Positions 23,998 to 32,681 of a stretch of DNA of 64,000 bases are shown piece by piece. The notes below the pieces were generated by a model, which did no database searches, had not been told where the DNA came from, and was given only the letters and a program-made list of their open reading frames with translations. This DNA is from Capillimicrobium parvum (GTDB taxonomy: Bacteria; Actinomycetota; Thermoleophilia; Solirubrobacterales; Solirubrobacteraceae), in the NCBI RefSeq assembly GCF_021172045.1, contig NZ_CP087164.1:4278001-4342000 (forward strand), in the 5' to 3' direction. Position 1 is the stretch's first letter, and every line of letters starts with the position of its first letter. A program made the translations under genes and the position numbers.

Positions 23998-25529
23998 CCG
24001 TGCTCGCCCTCCTGCTGTCGCTCGTGCTCTCGGCCAACGGGGGCGGCCCTCCGCAGTTGCACGTCGACCGCAGCTCCGGGACGTGCAGCGACGACCGCAC
24101 CGCCACTGCGGCCGCGTCGCCGGCCACGCCGCTGTGCTCGATCCCGCGCGCGCTGGACCTCGCCTCCGCGGGCGACACCATCGTCGTGCACGGCAGCGAC
24201 TACCCCCAGCTCAAGGTCGACGGATACCACCGCGATGCGACCGTGACGGTCCTCGCCGCGCCCGGCGCGCCGGTCACGCTCGACGGCGTCGAGCTCTCGC
24301 GCAGCGACCACCTGCGCATCCAGGGGTTCCGGGTGACGTCGCGCTTCGACGTGCTCCAGTCCGGCGATCACCTGCAGATCGTCGGCAACGACATCGGCAA
24401 CCAGCGCAGCGGGCTCTACCTGTACGGGTGGGTCGACCCGGCCGGCCTCGTCAGCGACGTCCTGATCGCCGGCAACACGATCCACGACATCGACTACACC
24501 GGCGAACAGGGCGTCGCCGAGGGCTACGGCATCACGATGGCGGGCAACGTCGCGCGCATCGAGATCACCCACAACACGATCCGCAGCGTCGGTGAGGACT
24601 ACATCCAGGGCGGCGGCAGCTTCATCACGGTCACCGGCAACACGTTCCTCGGCCCCAGCCTGGCGGGCTCGCACCCCGACGCCCACGCCGATCTGTGGCA
24701 GGTCTTCGGCACATCGGACCACCTGACGTTCACCGACAACGTCGTTCGCCACACCGGGACCTCCTCCGGGCTGCTGCTGCAGTTCTCGTCGGCCGCCCAG
24801 CCGCACCGCGACGTGCTCATCGCGAACAACCTCTTCGACCACGGCTCCGACGGCTACGAGATGCAGCTCTACAACACGACCGGGCTGCGCGTCATCGGCA
24901 ACACCATCCTCAACGACTCGTACGGCATCGTCTTCCGCCGCGACGACCGAGTGCCGGACGGCAGCGGCTACGTGATCGCCAACAACATCGTGCGGGCCGC
25001 GGCCGGCCACCGGGCGATCAGCTACGAGGCGCTCTGGGGCACCGAGGACTTCAACTGGATCGTGACGCCCGGCTCGGGGCCGAGCCGCTGGGGCCGGCAC
25101 GACATCGTCGGCGGCATGCCCCGCTTCGCCGATGCCGCCGCCGGCGACTTCCACCTCGTCACGGGCAGCCGCGGCACGGGCGCAGGCGACTCGGCGGTCG
25201 GGATGCCCACCGACCTCGCGGGCCGCAGCCGCGGCGACGGGCCCGATCTCGGCGCCTACCAGTCGTCTCCGGCCGGGCCCGCGCTCGACGCCATCGGGCT
25301 GACGTCCAGCAGCGTCCGCGGGTACGCCGGCGCCGCCGCCGCCCTGCGCGTCTCGATCGAACCCCAGGCGGGCCGGTCGCGCTCGCTCACGACCCAGGTG
25401 CGCGATCGCGGGATGTGGTCCGCACCGCTGGGCCGCCGCCTGGCCCCGGGGACCTACGTGGTCACCGTGCGCGCCACGGCGCGCCGCGGCGGCCGTTCGC
25501 AGGCCATCCGCACCGTCCGCATCCCCTGA
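23988..25529 (+). CDS. Secreted right-handed parallel beta-helix protein
   Basis: A 513-residue protein. The hydrophobic N-terminus LTVLALLLSLVLSANG is a short signal or anchor. From about residue 60 to 400 it shows successive beta-helix coils (ITVTGNTFLG, VLIANNLFDHG, LRVIGNTILND, YVIANNIVRAA), as in polysaccharide lyase/epimerase and pectate-lyase-like folds. The last ~110 residues form a separate beta-rich domain. It probably binds or cleaves the polymer made by this locus. No catalytic triad can be assigned. ATG 23988 gives a 10-bp overlap with the glycosyltransferase. Confidence 0.75.
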   Translation: MALTVLALLLSLVLSANGGGPPQLHVDRSSGTCSDDRTATAAASPATPLCSIPRALDLASAGDTIVVHGSDYPQLKVDGYHRDATVTVLAAPGAPVTLDGVELSRSDHLRIQGFRVTSRFDVLQSGDHLQIVGNDIGNQRSGLYLYGWVDPAGLVSDVLIAGNTIHDIDYTGEQGVAEGYGITMAGNVARIEITHNTIRSVGEDYIQGGGSFITVTGNTFLGPSLAGSHPDAHADLWQVFGTSDHLTFTDNVVRHTGTSSGLLLQFSSAAQPHRDVLIANNLFDHGSDGYEMQLYNTTGLRVIGNTILNDSYGIVFRRDDRVPDGSGYVIANNIVRAAAGHRAISYEALWGTEDFNWIVTPGSGPSRWGRHDIVGGMPRFADAAAGDFHLVTGSRGTGAGDSAVGMPTDLAGRSRGDGPDLGAYQSSPAGPALDAIGLTSSSVRGYAGAAAALRVSIEPQAGRSRSLTTQVRDRGMWSAPLGRRLAPGTYVVTVRATARRGGRSQAIRTVRIP

Positions 25530-25568
25530 GCCTGCAACGGGGAGACCGCCGGTCCGGCGGCTGAGGGG

Positions 25569-25826
25569 TATAGTCCACGCCCGCGTCGTCCGCAGACACC
25601 TCGTCCGCGGGTGACGTGACCGTCCTGCCGAGGCCGAACGCCAAGGGTGCCGGACGGTCGTCCGGTCGCTCGAGCGCCGGACAGTAGGACAGTGGTGCTC
25701 GTCGCGCGGGAGGCGAGCAAAACAGACGGCACCAGCCCCCCTGGCGATCTTCAGACTTCCGGCGCGATGCGGGAGGTCGAGTCGTTGGCGGCCGCGGTGC
25801 CGCCAACGCAGGGGAAAAAACCGCAT
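25569..25826 (+). promoter_or_regulatory. Promoter and long structured leader of the second beta-helix gene
   Basis: The 297-bp gap starts with a TATAGT -10-like box (25569-25574) and then ~250 bp without a convincing gene before ATG 25827. It contains several self-complementary blocks. The clearest is TTGGCGGC (25785-25792) pairing with GCCGCCAA (25799-25806) across a 6-base loop, followed at once by an A-rich ribosome-binding region. This arrangement could control translation. It does not match the c-di-GMP-I or ydaO consensus closely enough for a riboswitch call. The EPS-type motif is absent here. Confidence 0.4.
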
Positions 25827-27347
25827 ATGCGATTCTCGATCAAGCCGGCTCTGCTGAGCCTGCTGCTCATTGGCGCCGTCGCTCCGGCGGCGGCATCGGC
25901 CGCACCCACGGCGAGCTTCAGCTACTCGCCATCCACCCCGGTCGCCGGACAGGCGGTCACGTTCAGCGCACCGGCGAGCAACTGCGACGCCGGACCGTGC
26001 ACGTACACCTGGAGCGACGACGGGCCGGACGGCCGCGGCGGCGTGAGCTGGCCGCTGGGCACCGGCCGCACCATCCAGTTCACGTTCAGCGATCCCGGCA
26101 CGAAGTCCGTCCGGCTCCTCGTCCGCAACGCGTCGGGCGCCGGCGCGACGGGGGTGCGCAACGTGACGGTCGCCGCAGCGAGCCCGACTCCTACGCCGAC
26201 CCCGACCCCGACCCCGACTCCGACTCCGACCCCCACGCCGGTCCCATCGGGCTGCACCGTCACCACCGCCGCGCAGATGCAGGCGCGAGCGGCCGACAGC
26301 GCCGGGAAGGTGTGCACGGTGTCAGGCAGCATCGGGAGCGTCACGCTCACGGCCCGCCCGGGCCAGCGCGTGACCTTCCAGGGCAACGGGACGGCGAGCT
26401 TCGCGAACGTGACGTTCGACGGAGCGGCCAACATCACGCTCGACCGCGCCCGGGTCACCGGCGGCATCTCGTTCCCGGACCGCTCGGGGCGTACGCACGG
26501 CTCTGACATCGTGCTGAGCAACCTCACCGTCGGTGGCACGCGCGCGGCCAGGACGATGCCGACCGCCCTGCTGTCGGTCCGCGGCGGCAACGACCGCATC
26601 ACCCTCCAGCACAGCGAGCTGGCGTGGACGAACGCCGGCAACTCGGGCAACGCGGGCTATGCGATCCGCGCCGTCAACGGCAACGGAGAGCCGATCAACG
26701 GGCTCAACGTCATCGACAACAAGATCCACCACATCGGAGCCGACGGGATGCAGCTCGCCGGTGTCGCCGCGCTGCGCGTGGAGCGCAACGAGATCGCGTA
26801 CGTGGCGGCCGAGCCCGGGTCCAGCGAGCACTCGGACTCGCTGCAGATCATGAGCCTCGCGGGGAGCGCCCAGGCGCGGATCCTGCGCAATCACATCCAC
26901 CACGTCGGCTACTACGACGAGACCGCCACGCCGGCCGACGGCTACCCGGCCGGGCAGCTGCTCGTGCACGGCTGGTCGGACGTGCCGGTGCTCTTCCAGG
27001 ACAACCTGATCCGGGAGAACCGCAACTACTCGCCGATGTTCAAGGACGAGTCCGACGGCTCGGTGGCCGACAACTGGACGATCGACCACAACACGATCAT
27101 CCGGCAGGGACCGCCGCAGCCGAGCGCGAACCGGTCAGGGTACTTCCGGGGGCGTCACGTCCTGACGAACAACATCCTGGCCCGCGTCGAGGGCACCGCC
27201 ACGTGGACGAAGGCCTCGGGCAACGTCGTGCAGTACGGCACGGTGGCCGGCGGCGTGACCGACTCGGCCCTGACGTTCAGCACCGCCTGGCTGAGCACCG
27301 ACCATCCGGCGGCGGGCATCCGCCAGCGCGCCGGCACGAGCTGGTAG
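25827..27347 (+). CDS. Secreted PKD-like plus parallel beta-helix protein with Pro-Thr linker
   Basis: A 506-residue protein. Sec signal MRFSIKPALLSLLLIGAVAP with an AAASA-A-type cleavage region. One PKD-like domain covers about residues 31-112 (ASFSYSPSTPVAGQAVTFSA). A (Pro-Thr)n linker encoded by 26182-26243 follows, then a beta-helix with repeated N-x-I/L-x-N coils (INGLNVIDNKIHHIG, ARILRNHIHHVG). It is related in design to the neighbouring beta-helix gene but has its own promoter region. AGGGG about 10 bp upstream supports ATG 25827. It is likely matrix-associated; enzymatic activity is not evident. Confidence 0.75.
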   Translation: MRFSIKPALLSLLLIGAVAPAAASAAPTASFSYSPSTPVAGQAVTFSAPASNCDAGPCTYTWSDDGPDGRGGVSWPLGTGRTIQFTFSDPGTKSVRLLVRNASGAGATGVRNVTVAAASPTPTPTPTPTPTPTPTPTPVPSGCTVTTAAQMQARAADSAGKVCTVSGSIGSVTLTARPGQRVTFQGNGTASFANVTFDGAANITLDRARVTGGISFPDRSGRTHGSDIVLSNLTVGGTRAARTMPTALLSVRGGNDRITLQHSELAWTNAGNSGNAGYAIRAVNGNGEPINGLNVIDNKIHHIGADGMQLAGVAALRVERNEIAYVAAEPGSSEHSDSLQIMSLAGSAQARILRNHIHHVGYYDETATPADGYPAGQLLVHGWSDVPVLFQDNLIRENRNYSPMFKDESDGSVADNWTIDHNTIIRQGPPQPSANRSGYFRGRHVLTNNILARVEGTATWTKASGNVVQYGTVAGGVTDSALTFSTAWLSTDHPAAGIRQRAGTSW

Positions 27348-27351
27348 CCGG

Positions 27352-28932
27352 TCAACCCGGACGCGGACGCGGGCGCGCGAGCGCCCGCGTCCCTGCGGCC
27401 CGCAGCGGCGCGATCCTGTCGCGACCCTCGGTGACGATCCGCCGGACGATCGCGGCCACGGGCGCGCGAAGGCGGTCGCCGGGGGGCATGCGCGCGCCGA
27501 TCGACAGCTCCGCCACGCCGGGCCCCTCGAACGGCACCGCCCGCGGCTCCCAGGCGCCGGCCGAGTGCGACACGACGAGCTCGCGGACGCCGTCGGGCAC
27601 CTCCACGCGCGCGCATCGCGCAGACAGCCGCACGAACATCCGCGCGCCATCCCGGCGCGTGTCGAAGCTCCGGCGCGCCAGGCACTCCATCGACCCCCAG
27701 CGAACGGGACCCAGCGCGTTGATCTGGGCGGCCGCCTCGCGCAGGCGGTCGAGGCCGCCCGCGAGCTCCTGCTGATGTCCGTAGAGCACGAGCGGCTGGT
27801 CGAGGAACGCCCGCAACACGAGATCCTCCCGCGGATGGTCGAACCCGTTGCGCAGGAGGACCGGCAGGCCCCCGGCGACCTGGTCGGTGGTCTCCCAGCC
27901 GACGAGCGGCCCGCCTCCCGCCGGCTGCGCCAGCCAGTCGCCCTCGACCCACGGATAGGGCCGCGACATCGTGACGGCCTCGAAGCCGCCGGCCATCAAG
28001 CCGACCGCCGCCGCCTCCGACAGCCGCTCGTGCGGCGGCGCCATGACGCGCGCGATCCGCAGCCCCGCCCTCCGCTCGAGCCTGGCCACGCGGTGCAGGG
28101 CGTCGTGGGCCCAGCTCGTCGCCGCAGCCGGGTCCCGCAGCCGGCCCAGCTCCGGACCGTGATGCAGCCGGCCGTGAACGAGCAGCGACAGCCGGCGGTC
28201 GTGGCGGCGGAAGACCCCGCACGCACGCGGGTGGGCGAACCAGCCGTCGAGCGGAGTCGTCGCCATCGCGACGTGGTACCCGTGCCGCTCGGCGTCCCCG
28301 GCCAGCTCGGCGAAGTCGACATGGCCGTACGTGGGCCAGTGGAGGTTGGGGTCGTCGAGGATGAACGCGGCGCGCAGCGGCGGAGGCGACCAGAGGGCGC
28401 CCGAGCACACGCCGCGCAGGAAGTGCACGAGCGCCAGAAGGCCCAGACACCGGCCCGGCACCAGACGGTGGCGCAACGTCTCGTGGGCTGCCAGCTCACA
28501 CGGTGCCATCGCGACCCGTTCGCACCGACCGACCCCACGGGCCCAGAGCACGTCGTCGCCGCGGCGGGCCATGGGCATCGCCGGCCCGGTCAGCCGCAGC
28601 GGGGCGACGGTGGCGGCCGGGCCGTCGGTCAGCGTCGCACCGCAGAGCCGTGCGTCGAGCCCGGCCCCCGGCTCCAGCCGGACGGGCACCGGGCGGCCCC
28701 CGTCAGGCCGCTCGTCGGCAGCGGCGTCGAGGCACGGCCGCCCCGGGGGCGGCGGTGCCTCGACCCCGACGCGAACGAGCCCATCGAGCCCGTCGGCATC
28801 TCCCGGCTCGCGCGGCTCGAAGCGCACCGGAAGCGCGCACTCGAGCGCCGCGAGCAGGCGCGGGCGCGCGGCGAACGCCGCCGCCGGAACGATGCCGACC
28901 ACCGCCGGGGCGGCTCTCGTCGAGGCGTCCAT
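27352..28932 (-). CDS. Polysaccharide-deacetylase-like (NodB/DUF2334-type) protein
   Basis: A 526-residue cytoplasmic-looking protein without a signal peptide. The central block LRAAFILDDPNLHWPTYGHVDF carries the double Asp typical of the NodB/DUF2334 fold, and a later VMAPPHERLSE with a His is compatible with a metal site. The N-terminal ~170 and C-terminal ~110 residues match nothing I recognise. It ends the five-gene operon that includes the adenylation enzyme, carrier protein and acyltransferase, so a role in editing the acyl/acetyl decoration of the glycan is plausible. ATG 28932 starts 2 bp after the upstream stop. Confidence 0.5.
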   Translation of the reverse strand: MDASTRAAPAVVGIVPAAAFAARPRLLAALECALPVRFEPREPGDADGLDGLVRVGVEAPPPPGRPCLDAAADERPDGGRPVPVRLEPGAGLDARLCGATLTDGPAATVAPLRLTGPAMPMARRGDDVLWARGVGRCERVAMAPCELAAHETLRHRLVPGRCLGLLALVHFLRGVCSGALWSPPPLRAAFILDDPNLHWPTYGHVDFAELAGDAERHGYHVAMATTPLDGWFAHPRACGVFRRHDRRLSLLVHGRLHHGPELGRLRDPAAATSWAHDALHRVARLERRAGLRIARVMAPPHERLSEAAAVGLMAGGFEAVTMSRPYPWVEGDWLAQPAGGGPLVGWETTDQVAGGLPVLLRNGFDHPREDLVLRAFLDQPLVLYGHQQELAGGLDRLREAAAQINALGPVRWGSMECLARRSFDTRRDGARMFVRLSARCARVEVPDGVRELVVSHSAGAWEPRAVPFEGPGVAELSIGARMPPGDRLRAPVAAIVRRIVTEGRDRIAPLRAAGTRALARPRPRPG

Positions 28933-28934
28933 TC

Positions 28935-29426
28935 TCAGATCGGCCGCAGCTGGCGGTAGAAGGTGCGCAGCGGGATGTCGCGGCGCAGCGGCGTGCCGCA
29001 GCGGGCAACCGGTTCGGCCGGGTTGCCGCGCACCATGGTCAGCGGCGCGACCGAGCGCGTGACGACGCTCCCGGCGTGGACGACGGCGCCGCGGCCCACC
29101 GTCACGTGCGGCAGCAGGATCGCGCCGGGCCCGATATAGGCCTCGTCCCCGATGCGCACGGACACGTCGCCCGGGCGCACCGGTTCGCCCTGCTGATGGG
29201 CGACGATCATGGTGCGAGCGCCGATCTCGACCCGGTTGCCGATGTGGACGAGCTGGGGGTGCGCCGTCTCGATCATGACGTCGGTGCCGATGAAGACCGC
29301 CTGCCCGATGGCCACCCCCCGCCGCCGGTGCAGCCACACGCGCACGGACTCGGCACCGGGTGCATAGAGCGCGAGCGCCCCGAGCACGCGGCGCTGAAGC
29401 GCCGGCAGCAGCGACTCGGTCCTCAC
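28935..29426 (-). CDS. Hexapeptide-repeat (left-handed beta-helix) acyltransferase
   Basis: A 163-residue LbH acyltransferase of the maltose/galactoside acetyltransferase type. The coil pattern is visible through AVFIGTDVMIE, VHIGNRVEIGARTMI, VRIGDEAYIGPGAILLPH and VTVGRGAVVHAGSVVTRSV, with the conserved His in the loop after MIVAH. It would transfer acetyl from acetyl-CoA or, here, possibly the acyl group loaded on the adjacent carrier protein. Start GTG 29426 overlaps the carrier protein's stop (GTGA). Confidence 0.8.
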   Translation of the reverse strand: MRTESLLPALQRRVLGALALYAPGAESVRVWLHRRRGVAIGQAVFIGTDVMIETAHPQLVHIGNRVEIGARTMIVAHQQGEPVRPGDVSVRIGDEAYIGPGAILLPHVTVGRGAVVHAGSVVTRSVAPLTMVRGNPAEPVARCGTPLRRDIPLRTFYRQLRPI

Positions 29427-29713
29427 GACGCCGCTCGCACGCCGTCCGGCGTGGCTGCGCGCGCGCCGAGCTCGACGAGCGCGCCCACCACGGTCAGCCG
29501 CTCCGGGTCCAGGCGATCGAGATCGAGCTCGATGCCCAGCCGCTCCTCGAGCGTCACCACCAGCTCGACGAAGCCGAGCGAGTCGACGATGCCGGCCTCA
29601 CGGAGATCCAGGTCGTCGCCCGCCGTCTCCGGGGTCAGGCCGACCGCCGCCAGCCCGTCACCGCAGGCCTCGAGCAGCGCCCGGCGGACCTCGTCAGCCG
29701 ACGGCGGGAACAC
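29423..29713 (-). CDS. Acyl/peptidyl carrier protein
   Basis: A 96-residue carrier protein with the phosphopantetheine site GIVDSLGFVELV (Ser45) and the acidic helix LEERLGIELDLDRLDPE. GTG 29713 is supported by GGAGGA 5 bp upstream. It overlaps the adenylation gene by 20 bp and the acyltransferase gene by 4 bp, so the three products are made in fixed order. The stand-alone format fits loading by the adjacent adenylation enzyme, as in the Dlt system. Confidence 0.85.
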   Translation of the reverse strand: MFPPSADEVRRALLEACGDGLAAVGLTPETAGDDLDLREAGIVDSLGFVELVVTLEERLGIELDLDRLDPERLTVVGALVELGARAATPDGVRAAS

Positions 29714-31313
29714 GCGGCTCCTCCAGGCTGCGCAGCAATGCGCCCCGATCCATCTTCCCGTTCGCGTTGAGCGGGATCTCGGCCAGGACGCGCAGCTCGC
29801 GGGGCACCATGTACGACGGCAGCCGGCCGCGGACGAGCTCCAGCACGCGATCGCCGTCGATGGTCGTGTCGCCGATGAAGCCGATGATGCCCGTGGCGCC
29901 CGTGGCCGTGCGCGGCCAGCCCACGGCGACGACGGCGTCGACGCCCGACGCGTCGCGCAGCACCGCCTCCACCTCGCCGAGCTCGACGCGATGCCCGAGC
30001 ACCTTGATCTGGTGGTCGCGGCGCCCGAGGAAGCACAGAGGGCCGTCGCCCACCGGGCGCCGCGCCCGGTCTCCGGTGCGATAGTGCACCTCGCGGCGAC
30101 CCGGTGGGACGACGAACGCGGCCGCGGTCCGCTCGGGATCGCGCCAGTACCCGGCGCTGACCTGCGGCCCGGCCATGAGCAGCTCGCCCTCGCCTCCCGG
30201 AGGGACCTCGAGCAGATCGTCGCCGGCGACGAGCGCGCGCATGCCGGGCAGCGGAGCGCCGATGGGCACCACGCCGTGCAGCGCCTCGGCGGGGCCCGAC
30301 TCCGGGTCCCACGTGTAGACGGTGCAGGCGATCGTGGCCTCGGTCGGCCCATAGAGGTTCTCCACCACCGATCTGGGGGCGGCGGCGGCCCACGCCGTCG
30401 CGACCTCCGCCGGCAGCGGCTCGCCACAGAACAGGCTCAGGCGCAGGGACGGGAACGCGCCGGGGCGAAGCAGGCCCAGCCGGCGGGCGAAGACGCCCAC
30501 GGACGGCACCGAGAACCAGACGGTCAGGCGGTTCTCGCGGATGAACCGTCCCGGGGCCATGAGATCGCGCTCGCCCGGGCAGCACAGGCAGGCGCCGCGC
30601 TGCCAGGACACGAACATGTCGAACGCCGACAGATCGAACGTGAGGTCGAACATCTGCGACAGGCGGTCGTCGGGCCCGATCGCGTACCGGTCGACGGCCG
30701 CATCGACGAACGCGCGGACGTTGCGCTGCGTCACCATGACGCCCTTCGGCGTCCCGGTGCTGCCGGACGTGAAGAGCAGATACGCGAGCGCATCCGGCTC
30801 GACGGCGACCGGCTCGAGCGCCGCAGCCGGCGCCATTGCGGCGGCCGCCAGGATGGTGTGCTGCGGCCAGCGCCGGCCCAGCCGCGCGGCCTCGGCGCCG
30901 TCGTCGTCCGGCAGAAGGATGACCAGCGCCTGGTCCAACCCGTGCAGCAGCGCGTCGAGGCGCCCGGTCGCACCCGCGTCGGCGATGACTGCGCGGCAGC
31001 CGGCGCGCTCGAGCATGGCCCGGCACCGCTCCGCGGGATGGTTGGGGTGCAGGGGCACGTAGCCGTGGCCGCGCATGAGCGCGCCGAGAACGCCGGCGAA
31101 CGCCGTCGCGCTTCGCGCCCCGAAGACCGCGGTCAGCGGTGGCCCGTCGCCGGTGTCCATGCGCTGGAGCGTCGCGGCGAGCGCCGCCGCGCGGTCGTGC
31201 AGCGCGAGGTAGGAGAGGGTCTCGCCACGCACATGCAGCGCGGGACGGCGGCGGTCGCGCCGCACCGACTCGAGAAAGCCCTCCAGCAGAGGGATGCAGG
31301 AATGCGTCGTCAC
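29694..31313 (-). CDS. Stand-alone adenylation (AMP-forming) enzyme, DltA/NRPS-A-domain-like
   Basis: A 539-residue ANL-superfamily enzyme with all core motifs: A3 LLFTSGSTGTPKG, A4 region FDLTFDLSAFDMF, A5 NLYGPTEATI, A7 YRTGDRA, A8 around GRRDHQIKVLGHRVELGEVE and A10 NANGKMDR with the catalytic Lys. Residues around A4 (Asp in FDLSAFD) look like amino-acid-activating domains, but the specificity pocket cannot be read with confidence. It should activate a small acid or amino acid and load the carrier protein encoded next. Start GTG 31313 overlaps the upstream gene (GTGA) and lies 5 bp after an internal EPS-type promoter motif. Confidence 0.8.
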   Translation of the reverse strand: MTTHSCIPLLEGFLESVRRDRRRPALHVRGETLSYLALHDRAAALAATLQRMDTGDGPPLTAVFGARSATAFAGVLGALMRGHGYVPLHPNHPAERCRAMLERAGCRAVIADAGATGRLDALLHGLDQALVILLPDDDGAEAARLGRRWPQHTILAAAAMAPAAALEPVAVEPDALAYLLFTSGSTGTPKGVMVTQRNVRAFVDAAVDRYAIGPDDRLSQMFDLTFDLSAFDMFVSWQRGACLCCPGERDLMAPGRFIRENRLTVWFSVPSVGVFARRLGLLRPGAFPSLRLSLFCGEPLPAEVATAWAAAAPRSVVENLYGPTEATIACTVYTWDPESGPAEALHGVVPIGAPLPGMRALVAGDDLLEVPPGGEGELLMAGPQVSAGYWRDPERTAAAFVVPPGRREVHYRTGDRARRPVGDGPLCFLGRRDHQIKVLGHRVELGEVEAVLRDASGVDAVVAVGWPRTATGATGIIGFIGDTTIDGDRVLELVRGRLPSYMVPRELRVLAEIPLNANGKMDRGALLRSLEEPRVPAVG

Positions 31314-32605
31314 GCCGGATCAACGCGCGCCGTCGCGGCGTCCTTCCACCGGGGCGCCGCGTGCGCCATCCGCATGCTCGCCTGCGACGCGTAGTAGGAC
31401 GTCGCGCCGGCCATGAGATCGGCCAGCTCGCGGCCGGGGCCGGTCCGCCGCGGCGCGGGCCTCGAGCGCAGGGCGGCGCGCAGCGTGGCGGCGACGGACG
31501 TCCAGCGCCGCTCGTCGGCCAGCTTCCGGCCGGCCTGGCGCGCCGCGTCGAGCGCGCGGGGGTCGTCGGCGAGCGCCAGCACGGCCCGCTGCACCGCGTG
31601 CGGGTCGCCGGGATCGACGAGCGTCGCGAACCCCGCTTCGGCGAACTCGCCGGCGGTCTCGTCGCCGCGGCCCAGCACGCACGGCAGCCCGGCCCACAGG
31701 TAGTCCATGTACCGCGCCCGCGCCGCCAGGTGGGCCTCGGCCGAATCGAGCGGCAGCGTGATGCCGAGGTCGGCATCGGCCAGCACCTCGTGGCGCTCGT
31801 CGTAGGCGATCCAGTCGTCGACGAAGAAGACGCTGCGGTCCAGCACGCCCAGCGAGTGCGCCAGCGCCCGCGCCTCGCCGGCCGCCTCGAAGCGGTCGCC
31901 GCCCCCGGACGGCACGCGGCCCGCGGTGATGACCAGCTTGACGTCCGGACGCCGCGCGGCGATGGCCGCGATCGCCCGGATGGCCGTCGCCGCGTCGAGC
32001 CAGCGCCAGATGCTGCCCCACCAGAGCACGACCGTGTCGTGCTCGCCGATCTGCGCAAAGCGCTCGCGCAGCGGACGCCGCCGCGGTGGCGGGGGCGCCG
32101 GCGGGATGCCGAAGGGGATCACGATCGGCGGGGGCGCGGTGGCGCCGTCGGGCCACACCTCCAGCAGGGCCTCCCGCTGACGGACGCCGGCACAGAGCAC
32201 GAGGTCGGCGTGACGCAGCTGAAGCCGGCGCACGGCGGTCGCGGCGCGCATCTCGCGGTCGCGGGCACGGTCGCTCGCGAGCGTGGCCAGCTCGAGCTCC
32301 TGCGGGTCGTACTGGTCGGAGATCGCCACCGTCCGGTGGACGGGCTTGACGGCCAGCAGGAACGGCGGCAGGCAGGACGACAGCACCGCGTCGTGGCGCA
32401 GCGCCTCCCCGAACACGCGCCGCCGCGTCCACGGCACGAGGCGCACCCCGTCCCGGTGGCCCGAGACGGGTGCCCGGACGGCCGCGGTCACGTCGTGGTC
32501 GGCGGCGAGCCCGCGCGCGAGCTCCCAAGCGCGGATCTCGGGGCCGCTGAGGCGGTCCCCGAGCGCACCGGGGACGAGGACGAGGACGCGATGGGGGCGG
32601 GTCAT
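31310..32605 (-). CDS. Family 4-like glycosyltransferase
   Basis: A 431-residue GT-B fold protein. The N-terminus RVLVLVPGALGDRLSGPEIRAWELARGL is a typical acceptor-side Rossmann strand with the G-x-x-x-R/E pattern, and the C-terminal half has VLWWGSIWRWLDAATAIRAI and ADADLGITLPLDSAEAHLAAR in place of the usual EX7E region. The family assignment to Glycos_transf_1 is therefore good, the active-site details less so. ATG 32605 lies 9 bp after the EPS-type -10 element. The product acts just before the decoration genes. Confidence 0.75.
   Translation of the reverse strand: MTRPHRVLVLVPGALGDRLSGPEIRAWELARGLAADHDVTAAVRAPVSGHRDGVRLVPWTRRRVFGEALRHDAVLSSCLPPFLLAVKPVHRTVAISDQYDPQELELATLASDRARDREMRAATAVRRLQLRHADLVLCAGVRQREALLEVWPDGATAPPPIVIPFGIPPAPPPPRRRPLRERFAQIGEHDTVVLWWGSIWRWLDAATAIRAIAAIAARRPDVKLVITAGRVPSGGGDRFEAAGEARALAHSLGVLDRSVFFVDDWIAYDERHEVLADADLGITLPLDSAEAHLAARARYMDYLWAGLPCVLGRGDETAGEFAEAGFATLVDPGDPHAVQRAVLALADDPRALDAARQAGRKLADERRWTSVAATLRAALRSRPAPRRTGPGRELADLMAGATSYYASQASMRMAHAAPRWKDAATARVDPA
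31319..31347 (-). promoter_or_regulatory. EPS-type promoter motif (GGAAG-N17-CGTTGAT) inside the end of the upstream gene
   Basis: Minus strand GGAAG (31347-31343), a 17-bp spacer, CGTTGAT (31325-31319), 5 bp to GTG 31313. It lies within the last codons of the glycosyltransferase gene, so the decoration operon can be started separately from the upstream gene. Confidence 0.65.
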
Positions 32606-32614
32606 GTCTGCGCC

Positions 32615-32643
32615 ATCAACGCGCTCCGAGGCCTGGCTCTTGC
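32615..32643 (-). promoter_or_regulatory. EPS-type promoter motif (GCAAG-N17-CGTTGAT), leftward
   Basis: Minus strand GCAAG (32643-32639), a 17-bp spacer, CGTTGAT (32621-32615), 9 bp to ATG 32605. It forms a divergent pair with 32647-32675. The spacers also share an inverted CTCCGAGG/CCTCGGAG block, so the whole 61-bp region is an imperfect palindrome. Confidence 0.65.
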
Positions 32644-32646
32644 AAC

Positions 32647-32675
32647 GCGAGGAACGCCCCCTCGGAGCCGTTGAT
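32647..32675 (+). promoter_or_regulatory. EPS-type promoter motif (GCGAG-N17-CGTTGAT), rightward
   Basis: GCGAG (32647-32651), a 17-bp spacer, CGTTGAT (32669-32675), then 6 bp to ATG 32682. It is the same -35 variant as the site at 2340. Confidence 0.65.
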
Positions 32676-32681
32676 CTCGCG

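Noticed and set aside
25569-25826. Leader considered as a c-di-GMP-I or ydaO (c-di-AMP) riboswitch
   Set aside because: Fragments such as GCCGAACGCC-AAGGGTG recall ydaO, but the conserved core and tail elements are missing, so only an unassigned structured leader is claimed.
27699-27720. Additional CGTTGAT-type hits inside coding sequence (27708; also near 6684 and 43549)
   Set aside because: No G[CG]AAG element stands 16-17 bp upstream and no start codon follows at the fixed distance.
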